From assembly GCA_021153265.1 (NCBI GenBank), contig JAGKTU010000031.1, positions 1-21,103 of the forward strand: a stretch of 21,103 bases of DNA. Reading direction: 5' to 3'. The DNA is from Clostridia bacterium (GTDB taxonomy: Bacteria > Bacillota > Clostridia > Oscillospirales > Oscillospiraceae). Numbering within the stretch: position 1 is the stretch's first letter; the number at the start of each line of letters is the position of its first letter. Shown here one piece after another: positions 1 to 7,471 of the stretch. The position numbers and the translations under genes are program-made. A model generated the notes under the pieces. That model was given only the letters and a program-made list of their open reading frames with translations. It searched no databases and was not told where the DNA came from.

Positions 1-123
1 CGTGTGGAAATGGGCGGTCTTCTTGGCAGCGCCCCCGTCATGCCCGTCCATAGCGAGGGCAGCGATGACTTCATCGCCCGTGGTGGCCGGATTCCTGCTC
101 CCCTGCAGAGCCTGAAAAATTAA
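1..123 (+). CDS. UPF0210/PFL (DUF711) family protein, C-terminal fragment
   Basis: Frame 1 is open from the window edge to a TAA at 121-123 and gives 40 residues. They contain VEMGGLLGSAPVMPV and then FIARGGRIPAPLQSLKN. This GLLG-APVMPV followed by F-x-RGGRIPAP and a terminal lysine-asparagine is the conserved C-terminus of the UPF0210/DUF711 family, also called PFL family proteins for their resemblance to the pyruvate formate-lyase fold. Full-length members are about 450 residues, so roughly 90 percent lies outside the window. The family's biochemical role is not established; members often sit beside an ACT-domain protein (UPF0237), which cannot be checked here. No clear terminator follows. 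An AT-rich palindrome (about 116-131) overlaps the stop, and a strong promoter begins 13 bases later. Confidence 0.85.
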   Translation, partial: RVEMGGLLGSAPVMPVHSEGSDDFIARGGRIPAPLQSLKN

Positions 124-135
124 TAATTTTCTCCA

Positions 136-164
136 TTGACACCCGACTTTTGGCTTTTTATAAT
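136..164 (+). promoter_or_regulatory. Consensus sigma-A promoter for the zinc-ribbon membrane protein gene
   Basis: A perfect TTGACA (136-141) is separated by 17 bases from a perfect TATAAT (159-164). Expected transcription start is near 171. The leader to the start codon at 328 is therefore about 157 bases, unusually long for this window. It holds a small hairpin with GATTCC (186-191) pairing GGAATC (200-205). I recognise no riboswitch class in it. Confidence 0.85.
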
Positions 165-327
165 GAAAATATACCAAATGAAACAGATTCCATTGCTGCG
201 GAATCGGTCTGCAAGATCGGAAAAACAGTAGTCACGATTGTGGCAGGTGCAAATCGACACAAGGGAAGCTGCTTGGGTGTGCTGTGATGCCGAAAGTATC
301 ATTTACTTCAACTAAGGAGGAAATCCT

Positions 328-1776
328 ATGTTCTGTAATCAATGTGGCAGCAAATTAGCGGAAGGTGAAGGATTCTGTAGTAACTGCGGAATTCCTGTGG
401 AAACAGCGCCCGCACAGGGCGCAGCATCTTTCTTTGCGCCGGCGCAGGATCTGGCGGATCATACGACCCGCCCCCGTCCCCAGCGCCCGACCCCTGAAAC
501 AAACCATGCTCCGGCTAACTTTCACGCAGGAGCTGTAACACCACCTGTCCCTGTTTACGCAAGACCTGCCGCCCCTGCGCCTGTAGAGCCTGTCCCTGCA
601 AGACCTGCCGCAGCGCCTGTGCGCCCTGTTGCTGCACCATACGACTCCGAAGCGCCGACTTTGGCAGAACGGGCAGCGGTGGAAGCGCCGAGTGTGATCC
701 GCAGACCGCCCGTCATGGCACCTGCTCCGAAAAAGACAAAAAAATCCGGCCTGATCTGGCTTTGGATCATCATCGCCCTGCTGGTTGCCGGCTTGATCGG
801 CGTGGCAGTCTGGGGATTTGTGGACGGTTGGCTGCCTGACTTGTTCGCCGGAGATTCTGCAAACCAACAGAAAGATAGCGATAAGGATGAGGAAAACCCC
901 TACGCCGATTGGAACAAGTTTGATGTCGACGGATTGATCGTGTATCTGCCCGAAGACTTCGAAAAGGAAGAAAACCGTGGACGCATTACATCTTTTTATA
1001 GGGAATCCGGAACCGATTCTATAGAAATCGAGGTCGAGCATGATACGGTGGATGAATTATCTGCAGATATCGAAGATGCGGAGGACCTTGCTGATTATTA
1101 TATCGACGAGATCGAATCGGATGGTGACGTAGTTCACGAGTATGAGACAATGAATGGCGTTCCCTATGTGGTTTTCTCCAGAGAGGATGATCCTGAGGAC
1201 GTCATGGTATTGGGTTTTTATTCGGATGGTGAAATGTACTGGGTGCTTGCCGCAGAGAATTTTGATCCGGACGATGTTGAGGAGACCATTCCGTATGTAA
1301 CTTCCGGCAGACTGAAGAAATCATCCGATGACCGGGATGACGACCAAGGCCACAAAGACTCCGATGCCGGCTGGAACGAGTATGAGCTGGACGGCTTGAT
1401 TCTCAAACTGCCTCAGGGTTTTGAAGAGGAAGAAAAGGATGATGGTCTGGCGTATTATGATGACGGCGACGTAGAGATCAGAGTCGAATACGGCCCCATG
1501 AATGGCAGCTCCGGCGAAAACGCGGAGGATATGTCGGAAGCATTCTATGAGATGTTCTGTGATGAATATGAAGACGAAATCGAAGAAAATGAAGTCACAG
1601 TAGAACTGAAAAGAAAAGACGGTGTTCCGTACATGCTGCTGGTCAATGAAGACGGTGTATCCGTGGTCGGTTTTTATTCGGATGGCAAAACCGGTTGGGT
1701 CGTTGCGGCGAGGAGTGACGAGGCTGACCGTGGGGATGAATTGCTTGGATACGCAACCGGCTGTGAGCTGGGATAA
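328..1776 (+). CDS. Zinc-ribbon single-pass membrane protein with duplicated acidic extracytoplasmic domain
   Basis: The 482-residue protein opens with a short zinc ribbon (C3-x2-C6, C17-x2-C20). A long Pro/Ala-rich linker follows (about 25-135), containing a 13-residue near-repeat built on ARPAA. A Lys-rich stop-transfer (135-139) leads into one transmembrane helix (about 141-165). The outer part is very acidic and consists of two related domains, about 195-328 and 349-482. Both begin with a W-N-x-(F/Y)-x-(V/L)-DGLI-x-x-LP pattern, continue with NGVPY or DGVPY, and carry GFYSDG followed by W-V-(L/V)-AA near the end. The start is set by AAGGAGG at 314-320, seven bases before ATG. The zinc ribbon is predicted cytoplasmic. 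I do not know the function; N-terminal zinc ribbons on clostridial membrane proteins are common. It is monocistronic, with its own consensus promoter and a terminator. Confidence 0.9.
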   Translation: MFCNQCGSKLAEGEGFCSNCGIPVETAPAQGAASFFAPAQDLADHTTRPRPQRPTPETNHAPANFHAGAVTPPVPVYARPAAPAPVEPVPARPAAAPVRPVAAPYDSEAPTLAERAAVEAPSVIRRPPVMAPAPKKTKKSGLIWLWIIIALLVAGLIGVAVWGFVDGWLPDLFAGDSANQQKDSDKDEENPYADWNKFDVDGLIVYLPEDFEKEENRGRITSFYRESGTDSIEIEVEHDTVDELSADIEDAEDLADYYIDEIESDGDVVHEYETMNGVPYVVFSREDDPEDVMVLGFYSDGEMYWVLAAENFDPDDVEETIPYVTSGRLKKSSDDRDDDQGHKDSDAGWNEYELDGLILKLPQGFEEEEKDDGLAYYDDGDVEIRVEYGPMNGSSGENAEDMSEAFYEMFCDEYEDEIEENEVTVELKRKDGVPYMLLVNEDGVSVVGFYSDGKTGWVVAARSDEADRGDELLGYATGCELG

Positions 1777-1783
1777 ATGAAAT

Positions 1784-1830
1784 AATGATAAAAGAAGCAC
1801 CGGGCGCAAGTCCGGTGCTTCTTTATCATT
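1784..1830. terminator. Bidirectional terminator between convergent genes
   Basis: A nearly perfect hairpin of 19 base pairs has arms 1784-1803 and 1812-1830 with one bulged A, and an 8-base loop. Its outer part is A-rich on the left and T-rich on the right, so it works as an intrinsic terminator in both directions. It lies between the zinc-ribbon gene and the convergent U32 gene, touching the latter's stop codon. Confidence 0.85.
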
Positions 1831-3046
1831 ATTTGGCGGAAAGATCCACATTCCGGCGGATCATGGAGTGAGCAGGCACCTGTCTGGGCAGCTGCATGGT
1901 GAATTTCATTTGGGGTGTTTTGGGCTCTAAGAGGGGATTTCCGTCGGAATCGGTCATGTTTCCGGCGATGATGGGGAAAGGCCGCAAATCGGGTCCCACG
2001 ATCTCCAGCTCATCGCCCTGCTTAAACTTGTTGTTCAGACTGCACACCGCGAGGCCATTCTCGTCGCAGGATTCGACTTTGGCGCAGATCTGCCACTCCC
2101 GGATATACCGGGAATTTTCCACATACTGACCCGGTTCGCCAAAATAGAACCCGGTGGAGTAGACACGATGGGACACATGATCCACTTCGTCCCGCCAGAT
2201 TTTGTCGATTTCCCGTCCGGCCTGAATGTCATCGATGACATGGCGGTAGGCACCGGTGACGATGGCAGCATAGTAGGCGGATTTGGCGCGGCCTTCGATC
2301 TTGATACAGTCGATGCCGGCGTCCATCAGCTCTTTTAAGTGGTCAATTGTACACATATCCCGGGAATTCAGGATATATGTGCCTTTTTCATCCTCAAAAA
2401 CTGGGAAATACTCCCCGGGACGCTTCTCTTCCATCAGTGCGTACTGATATCGGCAGGGCTGGGCGCAGGCGCCGCGGTTAGAGTCGCGGCCGGTCATATA
2501 ATTGCTCAGCAGGCATCGTCCGGAGTAGCTGACGCACATGGCACCGTGACCGAATGTTTCAATTTCCAACTCTTTGGGACATTTTTCGCGGATGCAACTT
2601 ATCTCCGAAAGGCTTAATTCTCTTGCCAAAACAACTCTTTTTGCGCCCAAATCGAACCAGGAAGTTGCACATTCATAGTTGGCGACGGACTGCTGGGTGG
2701 AAATATGCCGCTCACACTTGGGGGCGTATTTTCCGGCCAGGGTGAATGCGCCAAGATCTGCCACGATCAGAGCGTCCACTCCGGTGTCCTGTAAGGACGC
2801 CAGATAGTCGGGCAGGTCCATGACCTCGTGATTCCGGGGCATGGTGTTCACGGTGACGTGAACCTTGACACCGTGGTCATGGGCGAATTGAACGGCTTTG
2901 GGCAGCTCCTCCGGGGTGAAGTTACCGGCGAAGGAGCGCATACCGAAGCTGGTGCCGGCGAGATAAACCGCGTCAGCACCGTAGAGAACGGACATTTTGA
3001 GTCTTTCCATATCCCCGGCAGGGCTTAGAAGTTCCAGTTTTCTCAT
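1829..3046 (-). CDS. trhP: U32 family protein, tRNA 5-hydroxyuridine formation (TrhP/YegQ-like)
   Basis: The 405-residue protein carries the U32 signature at about 162-178 (E-T-F-GHGAMC-V-S-Y-SG-x-C) and a following R-G-x-C-x-x-P-C. This gives cysteines 171, 178, 194 and 198, which in characterised U32 members hold an iron-sulfur cluster. N-terminal LLSPAGD and A-D-A-VYLAG are the family's opening strand and loop. The later DAGIDCIKIEGR segment is typical of the YegQ/YrrO branch, which acts with prephenate in hydroxylating U34 of certain tRNAs. Members were first annotated as collagenase-like peptidases, but the tRNA role is better supported. The length fits the longer TrhP type with a C-terminal beta domain (about 310-405). 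The start ATG overlaps the stop of mltG by four bases (ATGA), implying translational coupling. Last gene of the operon. Confidence 0.9.
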   Translation of the reverse strand: MRKLELLSPAGDMERLKMSVLYGADAVYLAGTSFGMRSFAGNFTPEELPKAVQFAHDHGVKVHVTVNTMPRNHEVMDLPDYLASLQDTGVDALIVADLGAFTLAGKYAPKCERHISTQQSVANYECATSWFDLGAKRVVLARELSLSEISCIREKCPKELEIETFGHGAMCVSYSGRCLLSNYMTGRDSNRGACAQPCRYQYALMEEKRPGEYFPVFEDEKGTYILNSRDMCTIDHLKELMDAGIDCIKIEGRAKSAYYAAIVTGAYRHVIDDIQAGREIDKIWRDEVDHVSHRVYSTGFYFGEPGQYVENSRYIREWQICAKVESCDENGLAVCSLNNKFKQGDELEIVGPDLRPFPIIAGNMTDSDGNPLLEPKTPQMKFTMQLPRQVPAHSMIRRNVDLSAK

Positions 3047-4833
3047 TCCGCAGCCGCCGCCTTTCTGTACTTCTCAACCAGCTTCTCGTGCTCCTCCAGT
3101 GTCTTGGAGAATACGTGCATTTCGGTGTCGGGGTTGAGGACGTAGTAGTAATACTTGGTGTCCGCAGGCTTCAGCGCGGCTTCCAGACTGGCAAGACCGG
3201 GATTGGAGATGGGGGTGGGGGTGAGACCTGCGTGGGTATAGGTGTTGTAGGGACTGTCGATCTTCAGATCATCGGAGGTCAGCGCTTCTTTATGCTCGCC
3301 CAGCGCGTAGAAAATGGCAGCATCGATGTTCAGATACCGCTCGTAGATCTGATCCTGACTCAAACGGTTGTAGATGACGGAGGCGATGTTGGGGCTTTCG
3401 CTGGCGCCGGCGGTTTCCTCCTCGATCATGGAGGCTATGGTCACGAGCTCCCGGATACCGATCTGGTGCTGGGCTATGAACTCCTCGCTGCAGCCGTTTT
3501 CACGCATCTTGGCGGAGAACCACTGGTTCAGAGCCGGCAGCTGAGCCTGCATCTCCTCGGTGAAGCGGGTATCAAAGCCGATGAGCATCTTGCCAAGCGC
3601 CTCCCGGGGTGTGGAGTTGACGTAGAACTCATAGGTGTCGGGGAAGAGGAAGCCTTCCAGACAGTACTTGTCGCCGCGCTGGATATTTTCGAGAAACCAG
3701 AAGTCCCGGAACTCACCATTGGCGGCGTAATCTTCAAGAGATGCCACACTGCAGACATTGTTGGCTTCCAGCAGGGCGAAAATCTGACGGCAGTTATAGC
3801 CTTCCGGGATCAGAACTTCGATGACTTCCCGGGCTGCGGAGCTGGGGGACATGCCGTTGACGAGGGCATGGTAGTCATAGTTGGTGTTGAGCTGGAAGGA
3901 GCCTGTGGTGATCTCCTCAGATGCGTTGGTCAGATTGGCATAGAACTTAAAGAGCCCGGGGTACTTGATCAAACCGGCTTCCTGCAGCTTGTTGGCAATG
4001 ACGTCAATATTGCCCTTGTCTTGTTCCGTGATGTTAACGGTGACGATCTTATTTTCCCGGCCGAAGGCCAGTACATCGGCGGCGCAGACCCAGAGGACTT
4101 TGCCAAGGGTGACACCGATGGTAATGATGATGGCCAGCCAGATGACAGTGGCTGCCAAATGGGGCAGACCCAACAAACCGTCGCCCTTCTTTCTGCCGGG
4201 ACGCCCTTTCCGGGGAGGACGGGAAGCGCGAATCTGCTGCCGGAGGGCTGCAAATTCGGGTGTATCTTCCGATTTATCCCAGAAGGCCGCGTCGGAGACG
4301 GGGGCTTCCGGAGCGGGTTTCGGCTCAGTCTCCATAGGGGGCTGTGCGGCTGCCATGTCTGCAATGCCGGCATTCTGCAAAAGCTCCGCAGGGATATAGG
4401 ACTCTTCATAGGCGGGTCCCAGTACAACAGGTTCGGTTTCGTGTGCTTCCGGTTGGGGTTCGGGTGTCGCCTGAACGGGGATGACTGCCGGAATGGTTGC
4501 AGGCTCGGGAATCGCCGGGCTTTCGGCAATCAAGACATCCTCGGGGACCTCCACATCTTCAGCGATCAATACTTCTTCGGGGACATCAGCTTCCCCGACG
4601 ACCAGAACCTCTTCGGGAACGTCCACTTCTTCTGCCTCGGTGGTGAGGTCATTGTCGGCAGGGGTGAAAAAACCGGTCATAGCAGGCAGCTCTTCTGCGA
4701 TAGGCACTTCCGGGGGCACATCTTCACCGAGATTCCCGGGAGTGGTGAAATAGCCCGGGGCTGGAACGGTGACTTCCTCGATGGGAGTGTCATCACCCGG
4801 TTCCGGGATGTTGTTTTTGTTGATATCTTCCAT
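3043..4833 (-). CDS. mltG: Endolytic murein transglycosylase MltG (YceG-like)
   Basis: The 596-residue protein has an unusually long acidic, Pro-rich cytoplasmic region (1-190), a basic patch (202-217), one transmembrane helix (about 223-249) and a periplasm-side YceG domain (about 260-590). Family landmarks are LEGFLFPDTYEF (392-403), IASMIEEET (466-474) with E471 aligning to the catalytic glutamate of E. coli MltG, DSPYNTY (526-532) and PTPISNPG (539-546). MltG cuts nascent glycan strands at the membrane and sets where elongation stops. The cytoplasmic region includes three tandem 12-residue units at 72-107, each starting VPE(E/D)VL. AGGAGG (4843-4848) lies nine bases before ATG, inside the end of the upstream gene. 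Neighbours match known linkages: tmk in E. coli and U32 genes in Bacillus. Confidence 0.95.
   Translation of the reverse strand: MEDINKNNIPEPGDDTPIEEVTVPAPGYFTTPGNLGEDVPPEVPIAEELPAMTGFFTPADNDLTTEAEEVDVPEEVLVVGEADVPEEVLIAEDVEVPEDVLIAESPAIPEPATIPAVIPVQATPEPQPEAHETEPVVLGPAYEESYIPAELLQNAGIADMAAAQPPMETEPKPAPEAPVSDAAFWDKSEDTPEFAALRQQIRASRPPRKGRPGRKKGDGLLGLPHLAATVIWLAIIITIGVTLGKVLWVCAADVLAFGRENKIVTVNITEQDKGNIDVIANKLQEAGLIKYPGLFKFYANLTNASEEITTGSFQLNTNYDYHALVNGMSPSSAAREVIEVLIPEGYNCRQIFALLEANNVCSVASLEDYAANGEFRDFWFLENIQRGDKYCLEGFLFPDTYEFYVNSTPREALGKMLIGFDTRFTEEMQAQLPALNQWFSAKMRENGCSEEFIAQHQIGIRELVTIASMIEEETAGASESPNIASVIYNRLSQDQIYERYLNIDAAIFYALGEHKEALTSDDLKIDSPYNTYTHAGLTPTPISNPGLASLEAALKPADTKYYYYVLNPDTEMHVFSKTLEEHEKLVEKYRKAAAAE
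4524..4632 (-). repeat. Three in-frame 36-bp repeats in the mltG N-terminal region
   Basis: Copies of TCGGGGAC or TCGGGAAC occur at 4541, 4577 and 4613, exactly 36 bases apart. They encode the three VPE(E/D)VL-type 12-residue units of the MltG cytoplasmic tail (residues 72-107). The copies have diverged at the DNA level, so the duplication is not very recent. Boundaries are approximate. Confidence 0.75.
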
Positions 4834-4849
4834 AGGGGGTATCCTCCTG

Positions 4850-5389
4850 TCAGCGGATGACGATCTGGGCTGCGATGCGGTCTGTCTCCGCTTGACCCTT
4901 CAGGGCTTCGATGAGAGCAAGACCGAAGGGGATGGCGCAGCCGGCGGAAGTGCCGGTGATCAGCTTGCCGTCACGGACGGCGGCTTCACATACCATATTG
5001 GCGTTGCCCATCTGGGACTCACAGCCGGGGTAGCAGGTGGCATTCTTTCCATCGGTGATGCCGAGGTCGGCAAGGACGGTGGGACCGGCGCAGATGGCGG
5101 CGACGAACTTATCGTTCTCCCATGCGAAGCGGATGGCTTCCATAGCTCCGGTACAGGCCCGGATGGAGGCCACACCGCCCAGACCGCCGGGGAGAATGAT
5201 CATGTCCAGATTGGTCAAATCCATTTCGCCGATCTCCATGTCGGCGGTGACACCAATGCCGTGGCCGCCGAAGATGGTCTTGCCGTTTAAGCCCACGGTT
5301 GCGACGGATACGCCTGCACGGCGCAGAAGATCCAGAGGGGCAATGGCTTCGGTCTCTTCAAATCCGGTTCCCAATAACATATATACCAT
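4850..5389 (-). CDS. DJ-1/PfpI family protein
   Basis: The 179-residue protein is full length for the DJ-1/ThiJ/PfpI group. Aligning GFEETEAIAPLDLLRRAG with human DJ-1 puts E14 at the position of DJ-1 E18. AAICAGP supplies the nucleophilic-elbow cysteine at C100, equivalent to C106. LPGG (67-70) and ATCYPG are also standard, and the GTSAGCAIPFGLALIE segment is the usual last conserved block. Bacterial members have been proposed as glyoxalases, deglycases, chaperones or oxidative-stress sensors; the exact activity cannot be read from sequence. The start is supported by GGAGG (5397-5401), seven bases upstream and inside the end of the kinase gene. The gene starts only two bases after the kinase stop, so it is surely co-transcribed. 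Confidence 0.9.
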   Translation of the reverse strand: MVYMLLGTGFEETEAIAPLDLLRRAGVSVATVGLNGKTIFGGHGIGVTADMEIGEMDLTNLDMIILPGGLGGVASIRACTGAMEAIRFAWENDKFVAAICAGPTVLADLGITDGKNATCYPGCESQMGNANMVCEAAVRDGKLITGTSAGCAIPFGLALIEALKGQAETDRIAAQIVIR

Positions 5390-5391
5390 GA

Positions 5392-6060
5392 TTATTCCTC
5401 CACAATGGCCGCCACATGGCGGTAGATCTCTTCATGAATGTCTTCGATGGAACGCATACGGCCATCCCGGACGCACTGGATCACTGTCCAGCCGTAGTAT
5501 TCGGCGGCGGCACGGCCTGTGCGGCGGCAGGTGGCGAGATAATCCAAATCCTGCTCGTGGATGTCGGCGGTGGTGTTGGTGTCGGCCTCCCGGCGGCGCA
5601 TCATCTGTTCGGTAAAGTCCGTGGGGACGTCCAGATAGATGATCAGGTCGGGCTTGGGCAGACCCAGACGGTCGTATTCCAGCTCGTAAAGCCACTTCAA
5701 GAATTCGCCCTGCTTCTCGGCAGGCTCTTTGGAGGCCTGATGAACGGCGTTGGAGGTGGTGTAGCGGTCGGAGACCACGAGACCGCCCTGCTCATACCAG
5801 TTTCCCCAGACTTTCTTATAGGATGCGTAGCGGTCCACAGCGTAGAAGGTGGATGCGGCGTAGGCATTGACATCTGTGGGTTTGCTGCCGAATTCACCGC
5901 CCAGATACATCCGGATCAGTGCAGAGCTGGGCTCTGAATACTGGGGAAAGACCAGTTTCTGAAAAGCAATGTTCTCATTCTCAAGCCGCTGGGTCAGCAG
6001 GCGGAATTGGGTGGACTTTCCTGAGCCGTCAGTACCCTCGATCACGATTAGTTTACCCAT
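5392..6060 (-). CDS. tmk: Thymidylate kinase-like P-loop nucleotide kinase
   Basis: Using the ATG at 6058-6060 gives 222 residues starting MGKLIVIEG. An upstream in-frame ATG (6096) is unlikely because GAGGAG (6070-6075) sits nine bases before the internal one. Motifs are the P-loop GTDGSGKST (9-17), the DRY box SDRYTTSNAVHQ (97-108), LIIYLDVP (139-146) and an Arg-rich lid (RRREAD, 155-160) followed by E-x-D-L-D-YL. The family phosphorylates dTMP to dTDP. The usual bacterial REPGG motif is absent. In its place are FPQYSEPSS and a MYLGGEFG segment, as in a divergent Tmk group of Firmicutes, so another deoxynucleotide substrate is possible. First gene of the operon running to the U32 gene. Confidence 0.85.
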   Translation of the reverse strand: MGKLIVIEGTDGSGKSTQFRLLTQRLENENIAFQKLVFPQYSEPSSALIRMYLGGEFGSKPTDVNAYAASTFYAVDRYASYKKVWGNWYEQGGLVVSDRYTTSNAVHQASKEPAEKQGEFLKWLYELEYDRLGLPKPDLIIYLDVPTDFTEQMMRRREADTNTTADIHEQDLDYLATCRRTGRAAAEYYGWTVIQCVRDGRMRSIEDIHEEIYRHVAAIVEE

Positions 6061-6109
6061 AAAGTGTATCTCCTCAAAATGGCTATAAAAAACCATAATA
6101 TGATATATT

Positions 6110-6138
6110 AGAATACCATATTTCAGCCCATTTGTCCA
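6110..6138 (-). promoter_or_regulatory. Promoter of the tmk-pfpI-mltG-U32 operon
   Basis: On the minus strand TGGACA (6138-6133) is followed after 17 bases by TATTCT (6115-6110), preceded by TG at the extended -10 position. Expected start is near 6103, giving a leader of about 43 bases. No other convincing promoter lies inside this operon. Confidence 0.7.
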
Positions 6139-6195
6139 CCGTTGGGGGCGGCTGAATTCTTAATTTTCTGCGAACATGGGGATTTTGGGGCGGAG

Positions 6196-6222
6196 GTTTT
6201 AGGTTTTCCGGCGTTTTAGGTT
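6196..6222 (+). repeat. Direct repeat GTTTTAGGTT upstream of the helicase promoter
   Basis: Two identical 10-base copies, GTTTTAGGTT, occur at 6196-6205 and 6213-6222, 17 bases apart start to start. The second overlaps the first two bases of the helicase -35 box. They could bind a regulator or be chance in a T/G-rich stretch. Confidence 0.5.
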
Positions 6223-6249
6223 GCAAAATAGGGAATTAACTGGTATAAT
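6221..6249 (+). promoter_or_regulatory. Promoter of the helicase-dprA-like operon
   Basis: TTGCAA (6221-6226) is separated by 17 bases from a perfect TATAAT (6244-6249) with a TGG extended -10. Expected start is near 6256, a leader of about 34 bases. It is divergent from the tmk operon promoter. Confidence 0.8.
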
Positions 6250-6289
6250 GCTTTCGAATATGGACTTTGCAGATAAAGGATAGAAGTTT

Positions 6290-7471
6290 ATGGAATTGAC
6301 GTTTGAAAATTTGGGCCTCAGCGAAGCCATGCTGAAGGCTTTGGAGAAGAAGGGATACGGTTATCCCACCACCATTCAGGCACAGGCGATCCCGGAATTT
6401 ATGCAGTGGAAGGATGTTATCGCCAAGGCGCCCACCGGCACCGGCAAGACTTTTGCGTTCGGCATTCCCATGATCGAGCATATCGATCCGGAAAATGAGG
6501 CGGTGCAGGGTCTGATTCTGGCTCCCACCAGAGAGCTGGCCATTCAGATCGGCGATGAACTGAGAGGTCTGCTGACCTATTACAATGGCATTCGGGTGGC
6601 GGTGCTCTACGGCGGCGCCGGTATTGGCGGTCAGATTAAGGCGATGGAAAAAAAGCCCCAGATCGTGGTGGCAACTCCCGGACGTCTGATGGATCACTAC
6701 AACCGCAAGACCATTCGGTTGGATAAAATTCAGACGGTGGTGCTAGATGAGGCTGACCGGATGCTGGATATGGGCTTTTTCAAGGATGTGACCCGGATCA
6801 TTGACAAGGTGAAGAACCGGAAGAATCTGGGATTGTTCTCCGCAACCATCTCCCAGGAGGTCATGACCGTGTCCTGGATGTATCAGCGGGATGAGGTGGA
6901 GATCACTGTTGAGCCCAAGCAGGAGGATCGGCCGGACATCGATCAGTTCAGCCTGACCTGTACCCCTCTGGAGAAGGCGGAGACCACTCTGCGGCTGATC
7001 AAAACCCAGGGCTATGAGCGGATCATCATCTTCTGCAACACCAAGCATATGTGCCAGCGGCTCAGCGATGAATTCCAGCGGGCCGGACTGGACTGCGACT
7101 GCATCCACGGCGACATCCGCCAGAATCAGCGGGAAAAGACCATGCAGAAGTATCGGGACGGCAAGCTGGCCATCCTGATCGCCACCGATGTGGCATCTCG
7201 CGGCATTGACGTGGATGATGTGGACTGCGTGATCAACTACGACGTTCCCGAGGAAAATGAATACTATGTCCACCGCATCGGCCGTACCGGCCGGGCAAAG
7301 CGCAAGGGCGTGGCATGGAGCATTGTGGGCAACTTCCCGGAGAAGGCGAAATTGGACGAGATCTGCAAGTTCTGCGCCTTCACCATCAAGCCTATGGTGC
7401 TGCGTGAGGACGGTACGCTGACGGAGGAAGTGGTGAAAGCACCTGCTCCTCCCAAGAAACGGTTCAGATGA
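6290..7471 (+). CDS. DEAD-box ATP-dependent RNA helicase
   Basis: The 393-residue protein has the complete helicase core: the Q motif with F5 and Q30, motif I APTGTGKT (47-54), Ia PTRELA (79-84), Ib TPGR (129-132), II DEAD (153-156), III SAT (184-186), then HGDIRQNQR, ATDVASRGID (298-307) and VI HRIGRTGR (328-335). It unwinds short RNA duplexes with ATP, as in ribosome assembly or cold-stress mRNA turnover. The C-terminal tail after the core is only about 50 residues and ends in a basic KKRFR. It lacks the long RNA-binding extension of CshA/DeaD, so it is closer to a minimal RhlE/CshB-like form; I assign no symbol. AAAGGA (6275-6280) lies nine bases before ATG. The stop overlaps the next start (ATGA). 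Confidence 0.95.
   Translation: MELTFENLGLSEAMLKALEKKGYGYPTTIQAQAIPEFMQWKDVIAKAPTGTGKTFAFGIPMIEHIDPENEAVQGLILAPTRELAIQIGDELRGLLTYYNGIRVAVLYGGAGIGGQIKAMEKKPQIVVATPGRLMDHYNRKTIRLDKIQTVVLDEADRMLDMGFFKDVTRIIDKVKNRKNLGLFSATISQEVMTVSWMYQRDEVEITVEPKQEDRPDIDQFSLTCTPLEKAETTLRLIKTQGYERIIIFCNTKHMCQRLSDEFQRAGLDCDCIHGDIRQNQREKTMQKYRDGKLAILIATDVASRGIDVDDVDCVINYDVPEENEYYVHRIGRTGRAKRKGVAWSIVGNFPEKAKLDEICKFCAFTIKPMVLREDGTLTEEVVKAPAPPKKRFR

Noticed and set aside
124..302. Minus-strand frame of 60 codons in the first intergenic region
   Set aside because: No ribosome site or motif, and it runs antisense through the consensus promoter and leader of the zinc-ribbon gene.
559..611. Microsatellite-like tandem repeat in the zinc-ribbon gene
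   Set aside because: Only two 14-base copies (559-572 and 598-611) 39 bases apart occur, in a Pro/Ala linker; ordinary linker drift explains them.
3088..4860. 590-codon open frame on the plus strand opposite mltG
   Set aside because: It mirrors mltG codon by codon, is a low-complexity Gly/Val/Asp shadow with no domain, and has no ribosome site of note; mltG has full family motifs.
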